NCBI GenBank assembly: GCA_948567375.1
Contig: OX419760.1
Location: 63,670,911-63,734,910 of the forward strand
DNA from: Lunularia cruciata
Lineage: Eukaryota > Streptophyta > Marchantiopsida > Lunulariales > Lunulariaceae
Reading direction: 5' to 3'
Length of the DNA: 64,000 nt
A program made the translations under genes and the position numbers. The notes beneath the pieces were generated by a model that had not been told where the DNA came from, ran no database searches, and saw nothing but the letters and a program-made list of their open reading frames with translations. This document shows positions 11,425 through 23,250 of the stretch, in pieces. How positions within the stretch are numbered: the first letter of the stretch is position 1; every line of letters begins with the position of its first letter.

Positions 11425-11880
11425 CTAAATGCCACCTACGGATATCCTAGTAACTTGAAGGTCATCCACATGAAGAACATCCTCTGCAAGGGCAACATCT
11501 AAGAAGAGTGCAACAAAATCCTCAGATCCTATTGGCACTCCATGAACATGTAGTCTATCTATACATGTGATACACTCCTTTGGAAGCTCAAGGTGTGGAA
11601 GGATACCTAAGAGGAACCAAGCCTTGCACTTTGACACCTTGATTCCCAAGCCTACTAGATGTAGCTTGGTAGTCAAGTGGTCAAAGGCCTGCCGAATCTG
11701 ATCTATAGGACCCATGATGTGTGTATCATCTACCAAGGAGAGAAATACACAACCTGGCATGGCCAAAGTAGTAGATAAGAGAGCTCTAAAGTGAGCCATG
11801 GCCAATAAGGGTCCCCCTAAAAGATCTCCTTGACCTATATCAATAGTTGACTCCAAGACGGTGACTCCTTCTTGTGAACA
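11425..11880 (-). pseudogene. RT element A, reverse transcriptase palm (motifs B to D)
   Basis: A 143-codon minus-strand frame contains G-Q-G-D-L-L-G-G-P-L-L (motif B, in the GDPLGG form). About 30 residues later L-V-D-D-T-H-I follows (motif C, replacing the Y-x-D-D of LTR elements), then A-F-D-H-L and V-S-K-C-K-A-W. Element B has the same palm in frame at 24196-24498 with S-L-V-D-D-T-H-I-V and K-C-R-A-W. The two aspartates of motif C are intact in both. The GDPLGG form separates this family from the Ty3 RTs in the same window. Confidence 0.82.
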
Positions 11881-12024
11881 ACCATGTTTTTAGTAAAGGG
11901 AAGCAAGAGAGCCATTAAAAGACTGCACAAAATGAATAAGACTCACCAAGGATACACCAGCTTTGCTAAGCTCTCTAAAGATGGAAGCTCATAAGGTGCT
12001 ATTGAAAGCATTCCCAACATCCAC

Positions 12025-12600
12025 CTATAGGATGACCCACTCCATATGGATATCTAATAGTGCCCTAATCCCCAGATATATAGCCACATATCCTTTAGGT
12101 GTAGTTACTCCAAACTGATGTGGACTAAGGTGTTTTTGGAAGAGAGAATGATGTTGAAGGACAATGGTCCGGCTGACCAAATGCAAAAACATCTCTCCAA
12201 TAGCAATCGGTCTAATGGCCCCCTTGTCCTTCTCCATCATGAGAAGTTGACACACACCTAATACTTGACTAACAAACATAAGAATGTCTCCTCTCACTAC
12301 TATTGCAACCACTTGAAAGAACTTGGTAAAACCACTAAAAGGATTATCTACTTGAAAGTAATCTCCAAGATGCTCATATACCATCCTTGAAAACCCTCTT
12401 GAGGAAAGGCGAGGGCAGGGCACAATGCTTGTGCTAAAAGCAACCTATCAAGACATAAAGGCTGCTCAAGTTGATCATCTAAGATCTCTAGTAGTAATCC
12501 CTCTCCTGCCGTAGGATGTAGTAAGCATAGGGGAAAGATAGTCTCCTCAATAGAACTAGTGATAGCAAAAGGGTGTAGCACTCATGATGCTCTACTAAAC
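12025..12600 (-). pseudogene. RT element A, reverse transcriptase N-terminal half
   Basis: The minus-strand frame carries K-D-K-G-A-I-R-P-I-A-I-G-E, an L-V-S-R-T-I-V-L block, H-Q-F-G-V and, running across a stop, V-D-V-G-N-A-F-N-S. This combination (R-P-I-A near the fingers, Q-x-G-V, then a D-x-x-N-A-F-N motif A) is typical of non-LTR-type RTs that are common in plant and algal genomes. It is followed about 150 bp downstream by the palm motifs. Stops and shifts show the copy is dead. The enzyme would prime and copy its own RNA at a nicked target. Confidence 0.75.
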
Positions 12601-12719
12601 TATCCCACCTAACCCAATGTCCTACACCATCGTAATCAAGTGGACTCTGTGATATCCTATGGCAAAACTTGTCTCCTAAACATGCTGCCCTAACATACTC
12701 CTCATGTAGGGCCACCCAA

Positions 12720-13830
12720 TGTAATACCAAGAGCTAGCCATATGATCTAGATGTAAAATTTGGTTTGGTAACATCTAGAATGATTTTATAAATGATGGTC
12801 AAAATAGATCAAATAGAAGTATCACCAAAAAGGTACTTCTACTAACAGGGTAGAAAACCAAAATAGATTTGAAAACCTTAGAACCAATAGCTAGACATAT
12901 GATTTGAAGGTGAGAATTGGGTTGGTAACAACTGGAAGGATGTTACAGGATGGACTGAATAGATCAGAAAGAGGTATCACCAAAAGGGGCCTTCTACTAA
13001 TAGAGTTGGAACCAAAATATGCCTGAAATCTTTGAAGGCAATTCGGAGGCCTAAACGGAAGAATTAGGCCTCAAAAATGGACGTTGCGTCTTAAAAGGAG
13101 GGAAGTTTGTAATACCAAGAGCTAGCCATATGATCTAGATATGAAATTTGGTTTGGTAACATTTGGAATGATGTTATACATGATAGGACAAAATAGATCA
13201 AATAGAAGTATCACCAAAAGGGTACTTCTACTAATAGGGCAAAAAACCAAAATAGATTTGAAACCTTAGAACCAATAGCTAGACATATGATTTGAAGGTG
13301 AGAATTGGGTTGGTAACATCTGGAAGGATGTTACATAGGATGGACTGAATAGATCAGAAAGAGGTATCACCAAAAGGGGACTTCTACTAATAGAGTTGGA
13401 ACCGAAATGTGCCTGAAATCTTTGAAGGCAATTTCGGAGGCCTAAACGAAAGAATTAGGCCTCAAAAATGTGCCTTCCCTCCCCTTGCTTTCTCTTGTTG
13501 AGAACTTTCCAACGGTACCTCACCCACGTGATTTTGAGATTCCTACAGGAAGATTCCCTAAAAGATTCCCTCCGGTCAAAGCTTGTTTGACCAACCAGAT
13601 AGGACTAGGACCAACATGTCACCCATCCAAGTAAGTAATCCAAGGGTGGATCTTGCTGACATGTCACCTATCTATGTACCTAATCCTATGGTGGAGCTTC
13701 ATTGGAAGAGATCCGCTTTGCCTATATAATAAAGAGAAGGTGCTCCTTTGGGGCATCAGAGTTTGAGTGTGAAAGTGTGTGTTTCTCATGGTGTGTTTCT
13801 CTTCAGGTCTCCTATCCTCGGAGTCTTACA
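12720..13830 (+). mobile_element. LTR1-type element derivative (partial 5' LTR, internal deletion, PPT, full 3' LTR)
   Basis: The insert starts TGTAATACC at 12720 and ends CTTACA at 13830. It is flanked by the 5-bp direct repeat CCCAA (12715-12719 and 13831-13835), which marks one integration event. The first about 355 bp match the 5' half of the LTR. A short unique piece ends in the purine run AAAAGGAGGGAAG (13093-13105), and a complete 723-bp LTR follows at 13108. A purine tract immediately before a TG-starting LTR is the signature of the plus-strand primer. So this is a retrotransposon that lost the 3' part of its 5' LTR and nearly all of its interior. It splits RT element A. Confidence 0.88.
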
Positions 13831-13835
13831 CCCAA

Positions 13836-14275
13836 TCTCCCACTCAGAATCAAAGAAATCTAGCAACCACCTCTTTATGCCCTGCACGTCCTCCTCTAGC
13901 ATAACAAAGACACCATCAAGGGAGTAGGAGGAATAGGAACCATGTTAACTCATCTAAGGATCACATGTCAAACAATCAAGTGGTAAGCAAAAAGCATGTC
14001 TAGTCTCATTATGGAGTGTACATGGTAGCCTATGGAATAGACGTGGACATGGAAAACTAGTTTCAAATAACCCCAAATGCAACCCGCTTGAGAAGCTAAC
14101 CATTCTCGAGACTTGATTGATATCCCTAGAACAGTTAACAAAGGGATAGAGGAAGCATACATAATCCCAAGAATCATTGCTATCGATGTGGTCGCTCGCC
14201 TCACGTGAGCATCCAAAGGGGTCCAATCATAGTTTTTGTGCATCCTTCCCACATGGGTCTTTACCCCTTGCAAGG
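13836..14275 (-). pseudogene. RT element A, N-terminal coding fragment
   Basis: Two overlapping minus-strand frames are homologous in content to the plus-strand N-terminal segment of element B at 22870-23250 (shared W-L-A-S-Q-x-G-C-I and H-x-H-S-I/L-x-x-H). The region lies between the 5' leader and the RT and has no motif I recognise. It is the part of the element into which the LTR1 derivative inserted. Frameshifts prevent a continuous reading. Confidence 0.5.
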
Positions 14276-14929
14276 TAAAACATCAATGACATAACGGGCA
14301 TGGTATATCCCGAGCCACTCTAGGTGGTCCCACATGGAGAGGTGTAGCCATAGCTAACACAAGAATAACAATAGTGATACATGATGCTCCTCTTCATATG
14401 TCTACATACTTGCAAAACCACAATCTCTCACATCCCAATTTGCATAAGAAAATACAATATCTCTTAACTCTAAAAATTATAAATTCTCATAACTTTCAAT
14501 TTTCATCATCAAGAATTTTCAAAGTAAATTCTTGTGGAACTCAATAATGAAAATCAAGAAATTAAAAATGAAAATTCTAGACCCATCACTTTCAATATGT
14601 AATGATCACTCTAAACTTTAAAACCCCTAAAAATCCTTGCTCTATAATTTTTTGCTCATTTCTCCATAGTCTTCAAGCTATATACCCATGGAACCACAAT
14701 TTAAAAATGAACCAAATCAACTATTGACTCAAGTGCTATATGCTAGAGAGCACTCCAAAAATGTCTATCTTTCCTCTCACATCTTTCCCTCCCCTCTCTC
14801 ATCTCCGCACTCTTCCAAACTCCTCAACTCCCAACCATAGTTGAATCAAATCAAGACCAATTCCTGGACCTAATGCTAATTTGCTCTAACTAGTTCAAAA
14901 AGAGAGAATCCGACCGCGGAGAAAAAATG

Positions 14930-15178
14930 AAGGATGGGAAGAGCACATCAAGCCGTACAAGGGAGAGACAAAAAACCTCAATAGAGTCCATATGAAAAAT
15001 CTGCCCCACCGCACCTAAGATATCTGAGTTATGCAAGTAATACAATGTACACACAAGACAGGAACGTATGAAGAAACATCACCTAATGTGATTGCTCTCC
15101 TATGGATAGTACCAGCAACTGCCGTCTAGATAGCAATGGACACACATTCAAAAACGACAAAGCACTTTTTACCAAGTT
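14930..15178 (-). repeat. Copy of the RT-element 3' terminal module, upstream of element A's 5' leader
   Basis: On the minus strand this about 245-bp stretch matches the 3' end of element A (10005-10270) in landmark order: ACACAC, CCATAGGAGAGCAATCAC, GATGYTTCTTC, TTGCATARCTC, ATATCTTAGGTGC, a T-rich CTCTCCC run and CTTCCCATCCTT. The sequence then passes straight into the 5' leader of element A. Either the element has terminal direct repeats or a truncated copy lies head to tail with a complete one. Confidence 0.65.
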
Positions 15179-15559
15179 GTTCTAAAGTTAAATTCACCTC
15201 CGTAGTTAGAGAATATTAAAAATGACTCGAATGTACAGTAGTGGAGATATCCTCCAAAAAAGCGACAAAATCCCGCTTCAGATTGACCCGGGAGATCCAA
15301 TCCGGATCGGAAGGAGTAAACTATGAACAACCAATCTCTTTCCATACCTCAAAGATATCTTCCCGGTTAGTCAAAATAACTCGGGACCCCGAGCTGGCGG
15401 AACTTGTATAAGTAACCCGGCGGTAAGGAAGATGACACGTGTCTATGTCGAGATTATATACAACCACAAATTACGATGTGCCATTTGTCCGGTTTAAGAT
15501 TATATAGAACAAGAAGGATGAGAGGATCTCATGAAACCGCACAAAGATGTAACATCTAA

Positions 15560-15840
15560 AAGGTACAGTGCTTAAGCTTTAGTAACATCAAAAACAAGAA
15601 GTTGCTTTATTGTACCAGGTGTAGTAAGGCAAATTTCTCATATCGATATTAACAAAATTTAGCTCTATTTTATGTTTAACATGGGGCTTAGCCCCATGTT
15701 ACCTTTTTTTCTCTCCCTTGTCCTGTTTGATGGGGTCTTCTATCCTTCATTTTTTCTCCGCAGTCGCTTTTTTTTTCTATTTTTATGTCTTTTGTCTTTT
15801 CCTTGTACGGGCTGGATGGGGTCGCCTTTTTCTCTTTATT
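15560..15840 (+). repeat. Isolated 3' terminal module of the RT-element family (copy D)
   Basis: This plus-strand stretch matches the last about 200 bp of elements A, B and C (AGTAAGGCAAATTTCTCATATC, the hairpin, CTCTCCCTTG, GATGGGGTCTTC, ATCCTTCATTTT) without any RT sequence. Its hairpin (15679-15699) is the best formed of the family: a 9-bp stem ACATGGGGC/GCCCCATGT with a TTA loop. A second weaker tail (TTGTCTTTTCCTTGTACGGG, then GATGGGGTCGCC) follows at about 15789-15829. It could be an extreme 5' truncation or a solo terminal repeat. Confidence 0.65.
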
Positions 15841-15849
15841 GTATCTAGA

Positions 15850-18800
15850 ATATCAAAGTTACATAAAATCCCACCGTCTATTACCACTAGACATCTGAAG
15901 AGTATTACCACGAAACTCTACTCTACGTCCATAGTGTAAACTTCTATCTCTTTAGCGCGATCTTGGTTAACTGAAATCCACTTTTGGACACACGAAAGTG
16001 CAGAAGTGGCTCGTGCTGAGAAAACTAGCCGGTGATCAGCAGATTTTCATCATTACAAGACAACAAAAACTAAACACGAAAAGATGCTGTAAAAAGTAAA
16101 ATGCTTCATGTCTAATCATGAATATCAGTAGACAGGAAGCGACCTCCACCACGCAAAGTACCTTGAGCATCAATAATCTAGATCCGTTAAAATAATTGCA
16201 TTGAATTAGAAATATCAAGTATCCAATTCAAGAACGAAGCTGGAGTTACTTTTGCAAGAAACCTTCGCAGAGACTGCCACCATTATGTATTAGACATCTT
16301 AACTTTGAGTATTATTGGATATCTGGAGCAAATTGTGCGGTGTTCCATATTTCAAGCAGTTATATATTTCAATTAGCATTCTGGGGAAATGTACTGTGTC
16401 CCTATGTGTTTTCGTTGCATCAAAGAAAATTGAACGTGAAGATTATATGCATGAGTCTTTTCGGTCAAACTCAATCAAAGAAGTATATCTTCAATATTCC
16501 GATTCAGCTATTGTAAAAAGTTTGAAATTTTAAAATGAGAAGAGAAAAGTGAGAATACTATAATTGTGATAGGAAAAAGTGAACTCATAGATGAATTTGA
16601 CAAAAATTAACCCCCTTGAAGCAAATTTAATCAGGTGGGACCATTTGCAATTCCTATTGTATCATTATTACAATGGTAAAGTTAAAACCCTCAAAATCAA
16701 CTACCTGAAGTCTTGGTAACTTGGTCTTAAATTGGACGAGTTGACACCAATTTCTTTGAGTTGAAAAGCAACGTTCTCCTCATCATCCCATTGGAATTTA
16801 GTATCTTTGCCTAATATTTGTGTGAGTATTGTTTAGATATATATGATAATGCATGTGAGCTTTTGATAAAAAGCTTACCAACACATTGAATTTCATTGAC
16901 ATTATTAGTATCCTTAGAGGAGGTAGACAATCCATGAACCTTTCATCTTTATGAACTTGCATTTTGATTTTTTATAAAAGAATTATTTATATTTGAATCC
17001 CAGCACTTGGCTAATATGAGCCCAATAATTTTTTTTTGTCTTGCTATAATTAAATATATCTTTTAAACCTATTATTTTTTAGCAATCTATAAGTACCCAA
17101 TACATTTGATCCATGAACATTGAAGAGGTTTCAGTGAACCTAAGGAAAGACCAAAAATTCAATATGTCCATACCTTATGAAAGATGCTATCTTGGATATA
17201 TCCCATGGTAAAATTGGTATGTACTACAAAGATCTAACTTGGTGAAGAATTGTCGACATACAATCAATCCAAACCAATCATCTATTTGAGATAAAGTATA
17301 AGCATTCTTCGATATATTTTCTCAATCCATGGTAGTGAATGCAAAATTGAAGGTTATTACCTTTCTTTAGAATAGTAGTATATGTATCATTTAAGATGAA
17401 TTGTCATGTTGGCTAGAATCCTTTCTATGCGCTCTAGCAAGGTCTTTTAAATTCTTCAAAATCCATTATATATAAGCAATAAATAAGTCTACTAATATGT
17501 GTAAAATAAGGAAATATTTTTATATATTAAAAATTTTCAATTGTATGGCAAATTTTAATATAAGTAATCTAGAAATACATAAAAAAATTATATAATATCA
17601 TTCCACCTTTGGACTTGATGCTTTAAACTCTATTCAACCAACTCTTCCTATCTTCCTATCCATTCAATACAATATTAGTATTTTGCTTTATATTTACTCA
17701 AAATTAGCTACATGCATATACTTAAATTATTAATAAATTTTTTGATAAATGACATATTTCCTAAAAGTGCAAAGCATTCCACTTTTAGGACTTTTCCTTA
17801 TGTAGTAACTTAAGTTTATTTTTTTGTCCAATTACCTTGAGCACAATGAAACTCAAGCTAAGGTAGCTTTGGAATGATATCATTCTATAAAGTACAGATC
17901 CTTTTCTGCATTTAACCTAGATATATGTATATATGTAGACTTAATTTCATTGGTTTAACAAAGTGCAAATTGCCTTTGTAAATTGCATTGATATAAAATT
18001 TTGTATGTTATCATAACCAAGGAAAATCTTACAAAGATATTTTAGATCATACTATGAAGTATGATCTATGAGTAAGTATGAATAATGAAGATACAGTATA
18101 ATTATATACATTGAACTCTAAATTCTGCTAGAACTTATGCCATTCCCAATCTTGGTTGGTCTTATTAGGTATTGTTGTTTTTTTGATCAAATTGCATCTC
18201 TACAAATCTTGCTTATGAAATTAGTTGGATTTATCTTATTTGATTTAGGAAATATGATGCAATGTCAAGTTGTTGATTATTCAAGCATCTTCCATTTTGA
18301 CATAGTGATAACTAGTGTGTATGAGATAACATCAATTCCTTTTATGTTTTGTGTGCTTAGAGGACTTGTAAATGTTATGGATGTATAAGTGTTGAATACA
18401 CAAGAGAGTCAAATTTCTTGACCATTTTTATTGCTATTTCTATTTGCTCAATTTCACTCATTACTATCTTGTTTTGTGTACAAGGTTTTAAATTGTAGCT
18501 AAATCAATCTAATGCTTTCTTTCAAGAATCCCTATAATCTGCAGGAGTGTAATTGAAAATTGGATTTTATAGCTCTTCACCAAACCAATCCTCAACTCTA
18601 TAAAAAAAACATTTGTGCTTTTCTTGCTATGTTGATGACTACAATGGAGCTCTAAGTTTTCTCTCAAACGTTTGTTAAAGATAATTGCAATCAAAAAATT
18701 ATATTATACTTGTTCTATTGATACTTCTACCACAATTTTGCACTAATTTCTAATTAGCTTATAATAAAAAGGAATTTACAATAAATATCTTTTATAATTG

Positions 18801-21300
18801 AAGTATAGAGTATTTGCTCATAATAAAATAAAAATTTCTCTATTCTACTTATAAATAACTTCCTAGTGAATAGTTTAGCCTTGAGGAATAAATGAATTCT
18901 TCTTTTCCTTAAAATGCTACTCCTTCTACTTATTATGGTTGAGCATATGTACTTCATGTTCAAGTGAGATGCTCAATATTATTTATTAGATAATTATAAT
19001 ATTATTAATTATATAATTTAAACTAAAAATAAAAATAATTCCGATATAAATTTTTTATTAATACCTATCCATATGTAAAGACAATAAGCAGTAAAGGTTC
19101 TTATGACATGGAAAGAATATCCAAGAAAGTAAAAAGTTGAACACCATAATTTGAACAAAAATTGAACACCATAATTTGATGAACACAGTACTTAGATGTG
19201 ACATGGATACATAACTCACACAACATGTACTATGGTTGTTCATCAAGACCAAAGATTCCAATTGATACCAAAGTACAAGATATAAAAAAATCCAAGTACT
19301 AAGGATAGAAGAGAAGAGATGAAACTAGAAAGGAATGGAATGTACTATTTATTTTAAAGATAGCATGAGGCTCTGTTATTTATACTTCAATTTGGTACAA
19401 GCATACTTCTTTGCAAAGTTAGCTATTATTAGTTTGTTAAATCAACTTTCTACACAATACTTAATCTTTTATGAAGTTTCTTAGCACCTTATAGCCTAAG
19501 AAGGTTCTTGAGTACTTTATTTGACCACACATCCCAATAAGGCTTCCTAGATACCTTCTAAATAATCCCTTATAAACTTCCTAGCTACTTTTTGGAGTAT
19601 CTTCTAGAAAATTTTAGTGATTATATTGCAAAATTCAACTAAATTACTATGGTAAATGATTATTTTAGTGGCTCCCGTATTAACATTTGCTGATTGTGAT
19701 ATTTCTTTACCCAAATCTAAGGTGAGCTACCATCTTCTCAACAAATCATATTCTTCTTCACAAATTATCTATATAGAGGTGATAAGCCAAAAGGTTCAAG
19801 AATGATATATATTTGTCTTAGATAGTACTCTCAACACTTTATTTGCTTCCTCTCAAATGATCTATGTAGAGGTGATAGAACAAAGGTTAAGAGAATGATG
19901 AGATGTATCTAAGTCAAGGAAAAAGATTATTGATGCATTAAAAAAATTCCCCGATTATTTAATGACCAAATGGACCTAAAGAATGATAATAACTGGACAT
20001 AATTAACTTGGAATTTACAATTGTTGGTAATTAGAGTAACTTTTATAACCTTTCCTTATTTAGTATTTTTACTATTTTTTCTTGTATAAATATCTAGGAT
20101 GGCTAATCAACAACAAATGGTCAACTGTTTGTAGATAATGGTAGCTTCTCATTTTCTCCAAATGTTTTTCCTTGATTGTTGATAAATTGTGCAATACATA
20201 AATTTTCATGTATTGCACAATTGGTGTCCTTGTATCTAGCACTCTCCATTGCATCTTTGATAAATTCTCAATTCACGTTCTTTCTCTATTCATACTCATT
20301 TACTCTCTTCATACTTATCGTACTCCTCATGAGTTAGAATTTCTACTCACTAAATCAAAAGCAATTTTTAAGGTACCAATAGGATAATGGAATATCCAAC
20401 CATGAATCATCCACTTGTATACATTTCTCATTAATGTGGATTCAATAAATAAATATTTCCTTTGTATGTCAAATTATTAAAAAATCTACACTAGAGGAAA
20501 AAGACCCAAAGATGATTATGTCATGTGAAGAACTAAATTCAATGTATATTAAAAACACCTTGGAGTTGGGGAGAGTAGTAGTGATGCCTTTTTCAATACT
20601 CAACTAAATGAAACTCTTCTCTTGTGTTTTTTATTTGTAGAAATTAATATGAGATCTATCTTAAGACCTCATAAAATACACCAAAAAGCTTATCAATAGC
20701 TCAAAATCTTTGATAAGATTTTTCTTTCTCATGGCATTGAGTAGACTATTACTTCTTGATAAAAGTACATAAATCAATCTATGTAAGTCTATTGAGATTT
20801 CATATATGACATATATGTATTGTATTATGGATAATCTACCCACATGAAAAGTGTTTAAATTATGAAGAAGAGTGATATGCACGTACATAGAGAATCATTT
20901 TGACATTTTGTTGAAGTTCTAATAATTTTCTTGCATCAACAATCAGAATTTTTTTGCATGAAGGCTCCAATGAGATCAACTAATTGCAAAATATTTGGGC
21001 ATTTTGAACATTAAATTCCATTTCATATCTTTTATCATGTAGATCTCTTAAATTGAGGCTGCACATCATATTTTGCTCTTAAAGAAAGTTCATGACCTAC
21101 TTCCTTGTGGTTCAATTCCCTCACTCAAAGTTGAAAACAAAATAGGAATAAATGGATCTTATGAGTTATCTTTTGATAAAAATATTGATATGAATTGATT
21201 CTTCATATTATAATTATGCCATTTAAAAAATGACCAGAAACATATCTCAATGAGATCCATAATTGATGATGAAAGAAAATGAGAACAAAAGGGGGATGCA
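15850..21300. other. AT-rich intergenic stretch, no gene recognised
   Basis: Only short frames without recognisable domains are present. Two duplicated phrases occur, near 19140-19175 and near 19755-19910, the latter repeating ATCTATRTAGAGGTGATA. A perfect 15-bp inverted repeat lies at 20185-20222. No splice-bounded coding exon or RNA gene is supported. Confidence 0.55.
20185..20222. other. Perfect 15-bp inverted repeat with 8-nt loop
   Basis: AATTGTGCAATACAT at 20185-20199 pairs perfectly with ATGTATTGCACAATT at 20208-20222 across an 8-nt AT-rich loop. The stem is AT-rich and lies in non-coding DNA with no gene immediately next to it. It could be a trace of a small inverted-repeat element or chance. 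Confidence 0.6.
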
Positions 21301-21472
21301 TGTGACAAAGAAAGAAGAGAATAGAGCCTCTCGGTGGTTGTAGGGTTAGAGAGAGAAACTTGATGGTTGTAAGGTTAGAGAGATAAAGGTGACTTTATAA
21401 CTAGATAGAAGTTATGAAGATTTTTTCATCTTCTTTGTCTTTTCCTTGTTTGGCTTGATAGGTCTTCCCATC

Positions 21473-22211
21473 TGTAATACCAAGGGTTAGCCATATGATG
21501 TAGATGTGAAATTCGGTTTGGTAACTTCTAGAATGGGTGTTATACATGATGGTCAAAATAGATCAGATAGAAGTATCACCAAAAGAGTACTTCTACTAAT
21601 AGGGCAGAAACCAAAATAAACTTGAGAACTTTAGAACCAATAGCTAGACATATGATTTAAAGGTGAGAATTGGTTTGGTAACATCTGGAAGGATGTTACA
21701 CATGATGGACTAAACAGATTAGAAAGAGGTATCACCAAAAGGGGACTTCTACTAATAGAGTAGGAACCAAAATATGCCTGAAATCTTTGAAGGCAATTTC
21801 GGAGGCCTAAACGGATGAATTAGGCCTCGAAAATATGCAGATGCACCCCTAACAAAGGAAAGGTTGGCCTTCCCTCCACCCAACTTTGTCTCGTCGAGAG
21901 CTTTCCAATGGTACCTTACTCACGTGATTCTGAGATTCCTACAGGAAGATTCCCTAAAAGATTCCCTCCGGTCAAAGCTTGTTTGACCAACCAGATAGGA
22001 CCTAGACCAGACAGGTCACCCATCCAAGTAAGTAATCCAAGGGTGGAGCTTGCTGACATGTCACCTATCTGTGTCCCTAATCCTATGGTGGAGCTTCCTT
22101 GGAGGAGATCCTCTTTGTCTATATAATAAAGAGAAGGTGCTCCCTTGGGGCATCGAATGTTTGAGTGTGCAATCTGTGTTTTCTCTCTTCTCTTGTCCTC
22201 AAAGTATTACA
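21473..22211 (+). mobile_element. Solo LTR of the LTR1 family (739 bp, TSD CCATC)
   Basis: The unit begins TGTAATACC and ends TATTACA, giving TG...CA ends with inverted TGTAATA/TATTACA termini. It is flanked by CCATC at 21468-21472 and 22212-22216, a 5-bp target duplication as left by LTR-retrotransposon integrases. Inside are two tandem related blocks of about 160 bp (starting near 21473 and 21633), a TATA-like TATATAATA at about 22120-22128 and no coding sequence. Recombination between the two LTRs of a full element would leave exactly this. It lies at the 5' end of RT element B. Confidence 0.9.
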
Positions 22212-22738
22212 CCATCCTTCTTGTTTTCACATGCGGTCACTTCTTCTTACTTGTTGTCTATTGAACTTTGGGAGAGGAAGAGAGAGGCAATGAGTTGGAG
22301 AGAAAGTGAGAAATGAGAAAAATAATATTATCAAATTTTTGGAGAGCTTACCTATATACATCACATTAGTTAATAGTCAAACCTGTTCATTTTTCGATTT
22401 TTGTTCTACTGGTACTTGGATTGAAGGCTATGGAGAATCAAGTAGAAAGCTATTATGACTTTTAGATTTTTTAAGTTTTAGAGTGATTACTTCATATTGA
22501 GAGTGGTAGGTTGGGAATCTTCAATCCTAATCTCTTGGTATTCATGCTTGAGTTCTATAAGAACTTAGTTTGAACTTAGTTTGAGATGGGAATTGAAAGT
22601 TATGAGAATTTATAGTTTTTAGGATTTGGAGAGATAGCATTTACATTTATGAATTGGGATGTGAGGGGTTGTGGTTTTGTAGGTATGGGGAGATATAGAG
22701 AGGAGCATCATGTGTTATGATCATTATTCTTGTGCTAG

Positions 22739-22775
22739 CCATGGCTACACTTCCCCATGGGAAGTGTAGCCATGG
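22739..22775. other. Perfect 17-bp inverted repeat with 3-nt loop in element B leader
   Basis: The left arm (22739-22755, CCATGGCTACACTTCCC) and right arm (22759-22775) are exact reverse complements around CAT. Element A has only one arm at the corresponding place. The second arm therefore arose in copy B, probably by a snap-back copying error. Confidence 0.7.
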
Positions 22776-22869
22776 GGGGTCATCAAGAGCAACTTAAGGT
22801 ACACCATGCTAGTGTGTGATTGACACTTTACATCGCAAGGAGTAAGGACACATGTCTATGTTGAGGGAA

Positions 22870-23250
22870 GAATGCACAATGACTATGATTGGATCACTTG
22901 GGATGCTCATTTGAGGTGAGTGACCGCATCAATTGTAGTGACACTTGGGATTATGCACGCTTCCTCTATCATTGTGTTGATTGTTCCAAGGATACTAATT
23001 GAGTTATGGGAGTGGTTAGCATCTCAAGTGGGTTGTATCTTAGGGTTATTTGAGACTAGTTTTCTACATTCACATCTATTCCATAGGCTACCCCCTACAC
23101 TTCATTTGAGACTAGATAGGCTTTTTAACTACCACTTGATCATTTGGCATGATCCCTTGGATGAGTTAGCATGGTTATTATTCGTCTTACTCCCTCAATG
23201 GCGCCCTCTTTATGCTAGAGGGTGACGTGTAAGGCATAAAGAGGTGGCTG
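22870..23250 (+). pseudogene. RT element B, N-terminal coding fragment
   Basis: An open stretch (22920-23225) shares W-L-A-S-Q-x-G-C-I and nearby words with element A's minus-strand fragment at 13968-14273. The region precedes the RT and has no motif I recognise. It may be the amino-terminal extension of the RT protein. Nearby stops break it from the RT. Confidence 0.45.

Larger units (their letters stand above)
9990..15178 (-). mobile_element. RT element A: retroelement with LINE-like RT and possible C-terminal nuclease, interrupted
   Basis: Read on the minus strand, the element runs from a 5' untranslated region (about 14930 downwards) through an N-terminal segment (14270-13836). An LTR1-type insertion follows (13830-12720), then the RT (12600-11425), a linker, a nuclease-like region (10870-10270) and a 3' terminal module (10270-10005). 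The same gene order and 5' leader occur in element B (plus, 22217-25990), and the 3' third in element C (33834-34973). Frames are heavily broken. A second, diverged copy of the 3' module lies directly upstream of the 5' leader (14930-15178), either as part of the element or as a head-to-tail partial copy. The far boundaries are approximate. Confidence 0.8.
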
